Shown: one piece after another, positions 1 to 8,948 of the stretch
Layout: every line of letters begins with the position of its first letter
How positions within the stretch are numbered: position 1 is the stretch's first letter
Source of the DNA: Parachitinimonas caeni
GTDB lineage: Bacteria > Pseudomonadota > Gammaproteobacteria > Burkholderiales > Chitinimonadaceae
Direction: 5' to 3'
Assembly (NCBI RefSeq): GCF_030129945.1
Contig: NZ_JARRAF010000006.1
Coordinates: 62,001-126,000 of the forward strand
DNA length: 64,000 nt
The notes under the pieces: model-generated
What the model saw: the letters and a program-made list of their open reading frames with translations, nothing else
The model's database searches: none
What the model was told of the DNA's origin: nothing
Position numbers and translations under genes: made by a program

Positions 1-185
1 TTTTGCAATAGCCGCAGAAAACGGCCACCTTGCGAACGATCCTCCAGCAACTCCGGATGAGCACGCTTGATGGCGACTTGCGTCCCAAGAAACGGGTCTA
101 CCGCCAAATAAACGACCCCTGTCGTTCCTCGACCCAGCTCACGCACGATCCGATATTTGCCAATTTTCTCCGGCATCTCACCCAT
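1..185 (-). CDS. Serine/threonine protein kinase, N-terminal part (cut by window edge)
   Basis: Only the first 61 codons lie in the window; the gene continues past position 1. The start is ATG at 185, with AAAGGAG six bases upstream. The translation begins with a short leader and then [18 protein letters not shown], a glycine-rich ATP-binding loop of the Hanks-type kinase fold, followed by VAIKRAH, whose lysine would contact ATP phosphates. These are subdomains I and II of bacterial PknB-like kinases. The catalytic loop and activation segment are not visible, so activity and any C-terminal sensor domain cannot be judged. It is transcribed divergently from ygfZ, with which it shares a 175-base upstream region. 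Confidence 0.85.
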   Translation of the reverse strand, partial: MGEMPEKIGKYRIVRELGRGTTGVVYLAVDPFLGTQVAIKRAHPELLEDRSQGGRFLRLLQ

Positions 186-320
186 TGCGATCTCCTTTGC
201 GCCGAGTATGGCCCAGTTAGCGTCCAATTTGTATGCCCGCTATGGATGACTGGCAGCAACATTCATTCCCACCATCGCTGGTGCGCGCAGACAGCTTACG
301 TTGTCATCGCCTGCGCATCT

Positions 321-326
321 TATAAT
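321..326 (+). promoter_or_regulatory. Possible -10 box for ygfZ
   Basis: A perfect TATAAT lies 35 bases before the ygfZ start, in the divergent region between the kinase gene and ygfZ. No good -35 hexamer at normal spacing is visible (TTGTCA at 301-306 is too close), so this is a tentative promoter element. Confidence 0.35.
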
Positions 327-360
327 TGGCCCCATCCCAATACTGCCCAAGGAGATACCC

Positions 361-1386
361 ATGCAAGCCGATTGGCAACAATTTCTGCAAACGCAAGGGG
401 CCACATTGGCCGAGGATCGCGTTCTGCACTTTGGCGACGCGCACGCCGAACTGACCGCTGCCACCGAACAATGCGTGCTGGTCGATTTATCGCATTTTGG
501 CTTGATCCGCTTTTCAGGCGAGGAAACCCAGGCATTCCTCAATGGCCAGTTGTCGAGCGACGTCCGCAAGCTGGAAACCCATCTTAGCCAGTACAGCAGC
601 TACTCCACCCCGAAAGGCCGCATGCTGGCGAGCTTCCTGCTGTTCCGAGAGGGAAACGATTACATGGTGCAGCTAGCAGCCGAGTTGCTACCCGCCATGA
701 TCAAACGGCTGTCGATGTACATCATGCGCACCAAGACCAAGGCCAGCGATGCCAGCACAGAGCGCGTGCGCATGGGGCTGGCTGGCCCCGGCGCTGCAGC
801 GGTGATCAGGCAAGTATTCGACTGTGAACTGGCCAGCCCGCATTCGGTCGCTCAGTCTGGGCACGCCACTATCCTGCACCTACCCGGCCAACGCTACGAA
901 GTCGTGGTAGCCAGCGAACACGCGGTCGCCACCTGGCAAGCGCTGGCAGCCCATGCCAAGCCCGCCGGCGGCACTGTCTGGACCTGGACGGATATTTGCG
1001 CGGGTATCCCGTGGATCGGCGCGGCCACGCAAGAAGAGTTTGTGGCACAAATGGCCAATATGGAATTGATTGGCGCTGTCAGCTTCAACAAGGGGTGCTA
1101 CCCAGGGCAGGAGATCGTCGCCCGCACCCAGTATCTCGGCAAGCTCAAACGCCGTATGTATCGGGCCCACATCGCCGCCGAGTCGGTTGCAGCGGGTCAG
1201 GATGTGTTCAGCCCCGAAATGCAAGGCCAAGCCTCCGGCAAGATCATGCTGGCAGCTCCCTCACCCAAGGGCGGATACGAGGTATTGGTCGTGGCGCAAA
1301 TTGCCAGTCTGGAGCACGGCTTGCATCTTGGCAGTCTGGAAGGCCCGCTTCTGACCGTGGGGGAGCTTCCGTATGCTGTCCACTGA
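361..1386 (+). CDS. ygfZ: Folate-binding Fe-S cluster repair protein YgfZ
   Basis: A 341-residue member of the GcvT-like YgfZ family, which uses tetrahydrofolate to help maintain certain Fe-S enzymes such as the radical-SAM protein MiaB. The family signature K-G-C-Y-P-G-Q-E is present in FNKGCYPGQEIVARTQY, with the conserved redox-relevant cysteine. The N-terminal region (QLSSDVRKL, YSTPKGRML) matches the aminomethyltransferase-like fold. I chose ATG 361 because AAGGAG sits six bases upstream; an in-frame start at 301 has no ribosome site and would add 20 residues absent from the family. The stop overlaps the downstream DUF4936 gene, so the two are co-transcribed and probably translationally coupled. 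Confidence 0.95.
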   Translation: MQADWQQFLQTQGATLAEDRVLHFGDAHAELTAATEQCVLVDLSHFGLIRFSGEETQAFLNGQLSSDVRKLETHLSQYSSYSTPKGRMLASFLLFREGNDYMVQLAAELLPAMIKRLSMYIMRTKTKASDASTERVRMGLAGPGAAAVIRQVFDCELASPHSVAQSGHATILHLPGQRYEVVVASEHAVATWQALAAHAKPAGGTVWTWTDICAGIPWIGAATQEEFVAQMANMELIGAVSFNKGCYPGQEIVARTQYLGKLKRRMYRAHIAAESVAAGQDVFSPEMQGQASGKIMLAAPSPKGGYEVLVVAQIASLEHGLHLGSLEGPLLTVGELPYAVH

Positions 1387-1654
1387 ACACTGGTTTATCT
1401 ATTACAAATTGCCTACCGGCACGTACATTGCACAAGTGCAGCAAGCTGCCCAAGCCATGCTGGTGGCACTGGGGCCGTATTGCCGGCAGTGCCGGCGGAT
1501 GACCAAGCTTGGAACGCCAGAACAGGCAACGTATATGGAAGTCTACGAATTCATTTCTGCAGAATTCGCCCAAGCCTACCAGACAGCGCTGGCAGCGCAC
1601 TGGACCGGCGCACTCGCGTCGATTCCCCGTCACGCCGAGCGCTTTTCTGAGTAA
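1373..1654 (+). CDS. DUF4936 family protein
   Basis: A 93-residue protein starting inside the last codons of ygfZ, with GGGGGAG at 1360-1366 as ribosome site. The N-terminus WFIYYKLPTGTY and the YMEVYEFI segment resemble DUF4936, a small betaproteobacterial family commonly found directly after ygfZ. No catalytic motif is evident. It contains a CRQC motif around residues 40-43, which could bind metal, but I do not know whether that is conserved. The function is unknown; the coupling to ygfZ suggests a role near Fe-S or folate metabolism, which is inference only. Confidence 0.75.
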   Translation: MLSTEHWFIYYKLPTGTYIAQVQQAAQAMLVALGPYCRQCRRMTKLGTPEQATYMEVYEFISAEFAQAYQTALAAHWTGALASIPRHAERFSE

Positions 1655-1669
1655 GCCCCCCACCGACAC

Positions 1670-1692
1670 TTGCCGGCAATGCCGGCAAGTCT
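1670..1692. repeat. Perfect hairpin after DUF4936 (GCCGGC-rich)
   Basis: CTTGCCGGC-AAT-GCCGGCAAG is a perfect nine-base-pair hairpin just after the DUF4936 stop. A weaker relative, TTGCCGGCAGTGCCGGC, lies inside the gene at about 1480. No T-run follows, so it is not a typical intrinsic terminator; it may act as an RNA 3'-end stabiliser or be a small dispersed repeat. Confidence 0.5.
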
Positions 1693-1740
1693 CCATCCCG
1701 CCAATCAGCCGAACCCTTGCCAGGCTCTTACCTACGCGGT

Positions 1741-2430
1741 TTACATCCCTAGCGATTTCAGAAAGTCGTTGTGATCGTCATCTGGTGGGGTTGATGAGGC
1801 AGATGCAGCACCCGCGTTTTGCTGGCTTTCCGCCATGACGGTATCAGGGTCTGAAGCCGCTTCGGGCACAAAATCGTGCAGTTTGATGAACTCGGTCCGG
1901 TCGATCGCCAGTTCGAGGTAGAAGATATTGTTGCTTTCCGAATAAAAGGTCACCCGGCGGATTTCAGGGCGATCAAGCGGCGTGTCAACACTCAGCATGA
2001 CTTGCTTGTTGAGAACCAGCATCTTGGGCTGATTCTGGGTGATATTGGTCTGCAATTCACGCCTCACCTTGCTGGTGAAGTCGCCAACAATCTGGTTCAT
2101 CAACTCCCCCATGATATTGCCGACTTCGTCCGAGGTATGCGAAATCGCCAGCTCACTTTTGGGCATGCCCATGGTCAGCATGTATTTTTCGTAGATTTCC
2201 ATAGCCGTGGCCGCCGAGAAGTTGAGTACCACCAAGCCTGAAAACCCACCATCGAACAACACAAAGCAACCGATATCCGGCTTGAGGCCGATCTTGGTGA
2301 TCCGCTGCACCATGCCGGAGTAATGAAACTTGCTCTGCGTCGCGATACTGAAGACCCGAACTACCGAATTACAGAGGCTGACCAGCACCTCTTCGGTACC
2401 AAAAATGAGATCGCTGTCTTTGATTGCCAC
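1741..2430 (-). CDS. DUF3334 family protein, CheX-like with CheZ-like C-terminal tail
   Basis: A 229-residue cytoplasmic protein with GTG start at 2430 and AAGGA six bases upstream. The body matches the DUF3334 family. Residues around 100-120 read SDEVGNIMGELMNQIVG, which has the E-x-x-N arrangement used by CheC/CheX/FliY-type CheY-P phosphatases. After a low-complexity S/A/P/D-rich linker, the protein ends in NDFLKSLGM, closely resembling the C-terminal CheY-binding helix of CheZ; the CheZ in this same window ends VDDLLASLGF. Known: CheX-fold proteins dephosphorylate CheY-P or related receivers. Inferred: this protein binds a receiver protein through its tail. It stands alone, 180 bases from the next gene, far from the chemotaxis operon. 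Confidence 0.75.
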   Translation of the reverse strand: MAIKDSDLIFGTEEVLVSLCNSVVRVFSIATQSKFHYSGMVQRITKIGLKPDIGCFVLFDGGFSGLVVLNFSAATAMEIYEKYMLTMGMPKSELAISHTSDEVGNIMGELMNQIVGDFTSKVRRELQTNITQNQPKMLVLNKQVMLSVDTPLDRPEIRRVTFYSESNNIFYLELAIDRTEFIKLHDFVPEAASDPDTVMAESQQNAGAASASSTPPDDDHNDFLKSLGM

Positions 2431-2609
2431 GATAAGTCCTTATCCAAGGTAGGCCACAACTAGGCTCGGCGAGCACACCTGCCCAAACCGCGCATCACGT
2501 AATCCCAATATAGCCTGCGTTTGGCCAATGCACCGTTTATGCACCATCTGGAACCACGCAGACCCGATGCCTTGCGCGCAAAGGCCCCCTGCCTGCCGAC
2601 AAGCGGGCA

Positions 2610-5324
2610 TCACGGCACAGGGTTCAGTGACTTGACCACCCACTTCAGCGCCGGATCATCGGGATGGGGGTGTATCGCGAACCCGAGCTTGCGCATCAAC
2701 GCCAGCATGCTGGTATTGCTGCCTAATACCTCGCCTTCCAGCGTATCGAGGTGGGCATCGCGGGCAGCAGCAAACAGCGCATTCATCAACAGGCTGCCCA
2801 GGCCTTGGCCCTGCGACCGATCACCGACGGCAATCGCGAATTCGGCGCTTTGCCAATCGGGATTGAGCGTGTATCGCGCCACACCAAGTATCGACTCGCG
2901 ATCCTCTTCCATCGCCGTGGCTACCAGCGCCATTTCGCGCGAGTAATCCAGCTGGGTGAAGCGCACCAGCATGGGCTTGGGCAACTGCCGCAAAGAGGCC
3001 AGAAAGCGGTTGAAGCGGCTCTCCATCGACATTTCCTCTCGCACAAAGCGCTGTTCTTCGTCAGCGTCTTCCGGGCGGATCGGACGCAGCACCACCGGCG
3101 TGCCATCGCGCAGTTGACCCGCTCCGACCAGGTGGGAGGGATAGGGGTAGATCGCCATGTGGTCGTACCGCCGAAAACCCGGCGGTGTTGGCTCGACGAG
3201 GATGCTGGCATCAACGGCAATCGCGCCATTTTCATCGGCGACCAGCGGATTGAGATCCACTTCCACGACTTCCGGAAGCTCACACACCAACTCGGAAAGG
3301 CGCAGCAATACAAATTCCACGGCAGCCATGTCGATGGCGGGTACGTTGCGGAATGCCCCCAGCGCACGTTTGACGCGGGTGCGCCGGATCAGGTTATTGG
3401 CCAGCAGGGCATTCAACGGCGGCAGCGCAACAGCCACATCACCAAACACCTCCACCGAAACCCCGCCAGATCCGAAGGTAACCAGCGGGCCAAAGATTGA
3501 ATCTCTGATCGCGCCAGCCATCAGCTCACGACCGTGGGATTTGTCGTGCATGCGCTGCACCGTCACACCGCGCACGCTGACGGGAGCGACTCGCAAACGC
3601 GCCGCCGCCATGATGCGATTCGCCGCAGAGGCAACGCTGGTTGCATCCGCCAGATTCAGCGCCACGCCGTCCAGATCAGTTTTGTGCAGCACGCCATCGG
3701 CATCGAGCTTTACAGCAACCGGGTAACCCAGCCTTTCTGCAGCCGCCACAGCCGCTTCGGCGCTGGCAGCCTGTATGGATGGTAGAAACGGTATGCGAAA
3801 CACTTTAAGCAAAGCCTCGGTTTCGACCGGATCAAGCATGCTGCGCCCTTGCGCCAGAGCCCTGGACACAATCGCATGCGCCTGATCCAGATCGGGCAGC
3901 TGGGTATCCGCCAGAGGTCCGGGTGTCTGCAGCGACAGCATCTGGTTGAACTGGAATGCCGACAGACTGGCAAATGCTTCAACGGCTTGTTCCGGCGTAA
4001 TGAAGTACGCCAGCTTGGCCCGCTCGAACAGCTTGCGGGATAGAGAAATCCGCTTTTCGCCGAGCCAGCACACCATCAGCAGCTTCTCGCTCTGCGCCCG
4101 CAGGGCGATCATCTTTTCAGCAGTCAGCAGATGATCGGTGCCCGCTTGGGGGGTAAAAATCACCATCACCCCGTCGATATTCGGATCATTCAGGCATAGC
4201 CGTACAGCCGCCTCAAACCGCTCCGGCGGAGCATCTCCGAGGATGTCCACGGGGTTATTGTGGGTGCCGATTCGCGGCAAGACCTGATCCAGCGCCGCAA
4301 CGGTGGTCGGGTCCAGCGACGGCAGCTGCACGCGCAGATCAAGCGCCCGATCAACCGCCATACGCCCAGCACCAAATCCATTGCTGACAATCGCCAATCG
4401 GCGCCCTTTCACCCGATACCCGGTTGCCAGCATGCGCGCAGCAGTAGCCATCTGGATCATGGTCTGCACCCGCAGCACCCCGGCACGCCGCATTGCGGCG
4501 TCAAAGGCATCATCCCGCCCAACCAGTCGCTCGCTATGAGTGCGCGCCAGCTTTTCTTCACGCTGATGCCGGCCCACTTTCAGCACCACCACGGGCTTGC
4601 TGCGTGAAGCCGCCCGCAAGGCACTCATGAAGGGCCGGGCAGCCCCCACATCCTCGATGTAGAGCAGAATGCCGCTGGTTTCCCGATCCTCCACCAGAAA
4701 ATCCAGCACTTCCGCAAAATTGACATCTGCCGCAGCCCCCAGCGACACCACGGTAGAAAAACCAACCTCATGGCCATCGGCCCAATCCAGCATGGCACTG
4801 GCAACCGAACTCGACTGCACGACCAAGGCCAACGCCCCCGGCCGGACATGCCCGTGGTAGTTAGCAGCCACCAGGCCAATGCCAGGACGCATCAGACCCA
4901 GCAGGTTGGGCCCCAATACCCGGACCCCGGCTTTACCTGCCATCTGCAGCGCCTCATCAAGCAATTTTCGATTGTGCTCATCGGCGGCGACGAAATCCCG
5001 CGACAGCACCAGCACCGATTTCACGCCACAGGCAATGCAATCCCGCATCAATGCCGGCAGGGTGCGCGCAGGCGTGGCGATAATGGCCAGATCCGGCTCT
5101 CGCTCCGGCAACACCGCCAGGCTTGGCCAGACGGCCCGTCCGAACACCGTAGGATGCCGCAAGTTCACGCCGAATAACTTGCCCTGATAACCGTGGTCGA
5201 GCAGGTTTCTGAAAACACGTGCGCCCACCGAATCCGGCGTTTCCGAAGCGCCGACCACGACCACGCTACGCGGTGTGAACAGCATCGACAGATAGTGCGA
5301 TTTCATTTCGGCGGGCGTGTTCAT
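2610..5324 (-). CDS. Bifunctional acyl-CoA synthetase (NDP-forming)-like / GNAT acetyltransferase, Pat/PatZ type
   Basis: A 904-residue protein in the architecture of the protein lysine acetyltransferase Pat (YfiQ/PatZ). Order: a CoA-binding Rossmann domain near the N-terminus (SVVVVGASETPDSVGARVF), succinyl-CoA-synthetase-like flavodoxin domains, an ATP-grasp-like domain around residues 480-700 (GYPVAVKLDADGVLHKTDL), and a C-terminal GNAT domain around residues 730-900, where VGDRSQGQGLGSLLMNAL is the acetyl-CoA pyrophosphate loop. In known homologs the GNAT domain acetylates lysines, for example on acetyl-CoA synthetase, while the synthetase part is often inactive and regulatory. ATG 5324 is preferred because GGGAATAGAG precedes it; an upstream start at 5363 lacks a site. 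It is monocistronic and divergent from the HzsA-related gene. Confidence 0.88.
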   Translation of the reverse strand: MNTPAEMKSHYLSMLFTPRSVVVVGASETPDSVGARVFRNLLDHGYQGKLFGVNLRHPTVFGRAVWPSLAVLPEREPDLAIIATPARTLPALMRDCIACGVKSVLVLSRDFVAADEHNRKLLDEALQMAGKAGVRVLGPNLLGLMRPGIGLVAANYHGHVRPGALALVVQSSSVASAMLDWADGHEVGFSTVVSLGAAADVNFAEVLDFLVEDRETSGILLYIEDVGAARPFMSALRAASRSKPVVVLKVGRHQREEKLARTHSERLVGRDDAFDAAMRRAGVLRVQTMIQMATAARMLATGYRVKGRRLAIVSNGFGAGRMAVDRALDLRVQLPSLDPTTVAALDQVLPRIGTHNNPVDILGDAPPERFEAAVRLCLNDPNIDGVMVIFTPQAGTDHLLTAEKMIALRAQSEKLLMVCWLGEKRISLSRKLFERAKLAYFITPEQAVEAFASLSAFQFNQMLSLQTPGPLADTQLPDLDQAHAIVSRALAQGRSMLDPVETEALLKVFRIPFLPSIQAASAEAAVAAAERLGYPVAVKLDADGVLHKTDLDGVALNLADATSVASAANRIMAAARLRVAPVSVRGVTVQRMHDKSHGRELMAGAIRDSIFGPLVTFGSGGVSVEVFGDVAVALPPLNALLANNLIRRTRVKRALGAFRNVPAIDMAAVEFVLLRLSELVCELPEVVEVDLNPLVADENGAIAVDASILVEPTPPGFRRYDHMAIYPYPSHLVGAGQLRDGTPVVLRPIRPEDADEEQRFVREEMSMESRFNRFLASLRQLPKPMLVRFTQLDYSREMALVATAMEEDRESILGVARYTLNPDWQSAEFAIAVGDRSQGQGLGSLLMNALFAAARDAHLDTLEGEVLGSNTSMLALMRKLGFAIHPHPDDPALKWVVKSLNPVP

Positions 5325-5470
5325 CTCTATTCCCAGTCTGTTGTGGAAAACTACCAAAGACATATGTCCTGCTTCGCAACCTATATTTAAAAATGCAGGT
5401 ACTTTGTCCGTATAAACCGCTGCGTCAACGTGCTAGTGTCATATTCACATCTGCGCTGAAGGAAATTGCC

Positions 5471-7867
5471 ATGACACGCCTCAACCGACTGGCAGCTCTG
5501 GTCGCCCTGACTTGGGCACCGCTCTCTCAAGCTGCCGTAACAACCCCTCACCCTATTGTTTTTGTCACCCAAGTGCCCGTGATTGCCGACTTCACGACCA
5601 TCGGCTCGACCTTTGGCAACCACCAGGCCAGCATGGACTCCGCAGCACGCGGTGGCGATCTGTGGATACGCTATCAGGACGGCACACTGAAAAACCTGAC
5701 CGAAGCTGCCGGAGTCAGCTCCAGCGGCCTGCTTGGCACCACTGCAATCGCCGTTCGTGATCCCTCCCCGCACTGGGATGGCAAAAAAATCCTCTTCAGC
5801 GCCGTCATCGGCGGACCATCCAAACAATACGAATATAAGACTTATTACTGGCAGCTGTATGAGATGACGGGTCTGGGCAAGGATGAAACCCCGGTTATTA
5901 CCAAAGTTGCCAAGCAGCCCGAGGATTTCAACAACATCCAGCCCATCTATGGCACTGATGACCGGATCATTTTCACCACAGATCGCCCGCGTTCCGGCGA
6001 AAGGCATCTTTATCCGCAGCTGGATGAATACGAGGAAGCACCGACGGTGACAGGACTGTGGAGCCTCAATCCCGCAACCGGTGATTTATTCATGCTGAAC
6101 CATGCCCCTTCGGGTGCATTCACCCCACAAATCGACAGCTTCGGGCGCGTCATCTTCAGCCGTTGGGATCATCTGCAACGAGACCAGCAAGCCGATGCTG
6201 ATCGGGAAGGCTCCGACTATGGCACTTTCAACTACGCCAGCGAAGCAGCCGATGCGGCCAAACTGAACGACCGTACCGAGATGTTTCCAGAACCCCGCCA
6301 GGAAAGCAGCTCAGCGCTCTACGGCAAGGTCAATGCCCATACCTTCAATCAATTCTTTCCCTGGCAAATCAACCAGGATGGCACTGGCGAGGAAACGCTG
6401 AATCACGTAGGAAGACACGATCTGGGCAACTACGGCAACCAGAGTTTCGAAGATGACAAGAACCTAACTTACTGCTGCTATGAGGGTCGGGGTAACCGGT
6501 TGCGGTTGCTCAACGACATCATGCTGCAGATCAAGGAAGACCCTAGCCGACCCGGCGTTTTCCTCGGTGCAAGCATGCCCGAGTTCGGAACCCACGCGGC
6601 AGGCCAGATTGTCAGCCTGAATGGTGCTCCCAGCGACAACCCCGACAACATGACCGCCACTTATCTGACCCATCCGGACACCGCAGGATTTACCGATGAA
6701 GGAAAGACACCCAGTGCCAATCACAGCGGCTTGTATCGCGACCCGCTTCCGCTATCGGATGGCCAGCTAGTCGCGGCGCATACCACAGAGACCCGAACCG
6801 ACAAGAACGAAGGCACCAGTACCGCGCCCAAGTCACGCTACGACTTCCGACTGAAACTTCTGACCAAAGATGCCTCGGGCTACTACAAAGCCACGGAGGC
6901 TCTCACAGCAGGTATCACCAAGTCGCTGAGCTGGTGGAGTCCTGATGTGAAAGTTAGCTACAACGGCCCGCTGTGGGAACTCAACCCGGTGGAGTTGAAA
7001 GTGCGGCAACGCCCTCAAGCCAGCACTCAGCCCCTCCCAGACCCTGAAATGCAGGTTTTTACCGAAGAAGGCGTTGATATCAATGCCTTCAAAGACTTCC
7101 TCAAGCAGAATGATCTGGCCTTAATGGTGAGCCGGGACGTCACCCTTCGCGACCACAGCGACCGGCAACAGCCCTATAACCTGCGGGTACCAGGTGGCGC
7201 CTCCAGCGTACCCAAGACTGGCCGCGTCTACGACGTCAGCCACCTGCAGTTCGTTCAGGCCGACCAACTGCGAGGCATTGGTGGTACCACCAATCCCCGA
7301 GCCGGCCGACGCGTGATTGCCCAACCCATGCACGATGACAAGGGGAAAAACCGCTTCACCGGGGTCAAGAACGCTGCGGCAGTCGCTCCAGATGGCTCGG
7401 TAGCCGCCTTCGTCCCCGCTCGCCGTGCCATGAGCTGGCAGCTCACCAATCAGAATGATCCCGTCGTGCGCGAACGCTATTGGCTCACCTTCCAGCCCGG
7501 GGAAGTCAGAGTGTGCGCATCTTGCCACGGCATCAATAAAACGGCGCACGCAGGTCAATCCGAGCCACAAAACAAACCGGAAAGCCTGAGGCAACTGCTG
7601 AAAATCTGGAAAAACGCTATGACCGTCAGCAATGATGACCGGCTGTTTGACTGGGCAGAACGCACCTTTGCCGGCAATTTCCTTCCGAAATCTGCCACCA
7701 CGCAAACGGCTCTCGGCTACACCTTCCGCCAATACTCTGCAACCGGTGAGTATCTTGGAACCAAGGACGGCAAGGTCTACTACTACAAGCCAGCGCCCGG
7801 TGCCAACATCATTGATGTAGGTACCTTGCAGCAATACATGGGCGAAGTGAGCAAGGGTGGATACTGA
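5471..7867 (+). CDS. Secreted HzsA-related c-type haem protein
   Basis: A 798-residue precursor. The first 22 residues (MTRLNRLAALVALTWAPLSQ then AA) form a Sec signal peptide. Beta-propeller-like segments such as DDRIIFTTDRPRSGERH and IDSFGRVIFSRWDHLQRD match the PD40/hydrazine-synthase-alpha-like family. Near the C-terminus VCASCHGIN supplies one CxxCH c-haem site, so it should be exported and matured in the periplasm. Some family members belong to anammox hydrazine synthase, but nothing here suggests anammox; most bacterial relatives have no known substrate. ATG 5471 has GAAGGAAA upstream and fits the signal peptide. It is monocistronic, with a strong hairpin terminator downstream at 7979. 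I call the family but not the reaction. Confidence 0.75.
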   Translation: MTRLNRLAALVALTWAPLSQAAVTTPHPIVFVTQVPVIADFTTIGSTFGNHQASMDSAARGGDLWIRYQDGTLKNLTEAAGVSSSGLLGTTAIAVRDPSPHWDGKKILFSAVIGGPSKQYEYKTYYWQLYEMTGLGKDETPVITKVAKQPEDFNNIQPIYGTDDRIIFTTDRPRSGERHLYPQLDEYEEAPTVTGLWSLNPATGDLFMLNHAPSGAFTPQIDSFGRVIFSRWDHLQRDQQADADREGSDYGTFNYASEAADAAKLNDRTEMFPEPRQESSSALYGKVNAHTFNQFFPWQINQDGTGEETLNHVGRHDLGNYGNQSFEDDKNLTYCCYEGRGNRLRLLNDIMLQIKEDPSRPGVFLGASMPEFGTHAAGQIVSLNGAPSDNPDNMTATYLTHPDTAGFTDEGKTPSANHSGLYRDPLPLSDGQLVAAHTTETRTDKNEGTSTAPKSRYDFRLKLLTKDASGYYKATEALTAGITKSLSWWSPDVKVSYNGPLWELNPVELKVRQRPQASTQPLPDPEMQVFTEEGVDINAFKDFLKQNDLALMVSRDVTLRDHSDRQQPYNLRVPGGASSVPKTGRVYDVSHLQFVQADQLRGIGGTTNPRAGRRVIAQPMHDDKGKNRFTGVKNAAAVAPDGSVAAFVPARRAMSWQLTNQNDPVVRERYWLTFQPGEVRVCASCHGINKTAHAGQSEPQNKPESLRQLLKIWKNAMTVSNDDRLFDWAERTFAGNFLPKSATTQTALGYTFRQYSATGEYLGTKDGKVYYYKPAPGANIIDVGTLQQYMGEVSKGGY

Positions 7868-7978
7868 AGCACGCAGTGAGATAACTTGATACGCGTCAAA
7901 TCCCGACCCGCTCGCTGGTATCACAATGCCAAGCAGGAAGTGAAAGCTTCCAGTTTGTGTATCTCCAGTGGTTTTATC

Positions 7979-8014
7979 GCGTCACCAGCCAAGCTGCTGG
8001 TGACGCATCTTTTA
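7979..8014 (+). terminator. Intrinsic terminator after the HzsA-related gene
   Basis: GCGTCACCAGC and GCTGGTGACGC pair as an 11-base-pair perfect stem around a six-base loop (CAAGCT), followed by ATCTTTTATT. It lies 111 bases after the stop of the haem protein and before yciB. Confidence 0.75.
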
Positions 8015-8093
8015 TTGTCAGATCTTTCCGCCCAGCACTGCCACGCGTAACGGGTTGTGCGCACACCAAATTCAGCGGCATAATCCCTGCCCT

Positions 8094-8642
8094 ATGAAAT
8101 TGCTGTTCGATCTCTTCCCGGTCTTGCTGTTCTTTCTTGCCTATAAACTCACAGGCGAGGAAATCTACGTCGCAACGGCCGTTGCCATCGGCGCCACCTT
8201 TGCTCAGGTGGCATATTGCTTTTTACGTAAAAAGCCCATCAGCCCTACACTGTGGTTAAGTTTCGGTATCGTTACCATTTTCGGTGGCGCCACACTGATC
8301 CTGCACAACAAGACCTTCATCCTGTGGAAACCCACCGTCCTGTACTGGACCCTGGCGACAGCCTTGCTCATAGCCAGATACGGCTTCCGCAAGAATGGCT
8401 TGAAATCCCTACTGGGCAGCCAGCTGAATCTGCCAGCCAAGATCTGGGACAGGCTCAATATCGCTTGGGCGAGTTTTTTCACCACCGTTGGTGGCATCAA
8501 CCTGTTTGTGGCCTTCAACTTCTCAGAGCATGTCTGGGTGAATTTCAAAACATTCGGGCTCATTGGCCTTGTCTTTGTTTTCTCGATTGCACAAGCACTG
8601 GCCATCTCCAAATACATTGAGCCAGACACACCAAAGGAGTAA
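8094..8642 (+). CDS. yciB: Septation protein A / inner membrane protein YciB
   Basis: A 182-residue polytopic inner-membrane protein. The start MKLLFDLFPVLLFFLAYK and the pattern of about five hydrophobic segments, with NIAWASFFTTVGGINLFVA and NFKTFGLIGLVFVFSIAQA in the second half, match YciB/IspZ, which contributes to envelope synthesis and intracellular septation. ATG 8094 is chosen because it gives the family N-terminus; in-frame sequence upstream to 8055 is polar and lacks homology. The ribosome site is weak. It starts a compact operon with yciI and bolA, the same set of neighbours seen in many beta- and gammaproteobacteria. Confidence 0.93.
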   Translation: MKLLFDLFPVLLFFLAYKLTGEEIYVATAVAIGATFAQVAYCFLRKKPISPTLWLSFGIVTIFGGATLILHNKTFILWKPTVLYWTLATALLIARYGFRKNGLKSLLGSQLNLPAKIWDRLNIAWASFFTTVGGINLFVAFNFSEHVWVNFKTFGLIGLVFVFSIAQALAISKYIEPDTPKE

Positions 8643-8645
8643 CCC

Positions 8646-8948
8646 GTGTTCTACGCAATCGTCGCCACAGACTACCCTGACACCCTTGATAAACGCTTGG
8701 CGGCTCGCCCCCAGCATCTGGCACGACTCGTCGCCTTGCAAGATCAAGGTCGCTTGCTGCTGGCAGGCCCCTGTCCTGCCATTGACAGCCCAGACCCAGG
8801 CCCTGCCGGCTTCTCTGGCAGCTTGATTGTTGCTGAGTTTGACAGTCTGACCGCCGCTCAACAGTGGGCCGACCAAGACCCCTATCTTTCTGCAGGGGTA
8901 TATCAAACCGTTGTCGTCAAACCTTTTAAAAAAGTCTTTCCCGCATGA
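8646..8948 (+). CDS. yciI: YciI family protein
   Basis: A 100-residue soluble protein of the YciI-like dimeric alpha/beta-barrel family. [20 protein letters not shown] at the start and the histidine in RPQHLARL, followed by LLLAGPCP, are the usual YciI features, including the conserved histidine and aspartate of the putative active site. GTG 8646 is the start, with AAAGGAG at 8633-8639 inside the end of yciB, so the gene is coupled to yciB. The stop overlaps the ATG of bolA (ATGA). The physiological reaction of YciI is not established. Confidence 0.9.
   Translation: MFYAIVATDYPDTLDKRLAARPQHLARLVALQDQGRLLLAGPCPAIDSPDPGPAGFSGSLIVAEFDSLTAAQQWADQDPYLSAGVYQTVVVKPFKKVFPA

Noticed and set aside
30-587. 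185-codon open frame over the kinase/ygfZ region
   Set aside because: It is antisense to a recognisable kinase start and out of frame with ygfZ; it has no ribosome site or family resemblance.
2455-2475. CTAGGCTCGGCGAGC as a further copy of the flagellar-block repeat end
   Set aside because: Only the first eight bases match the element end and there is no inverted partner; probably coincidence.
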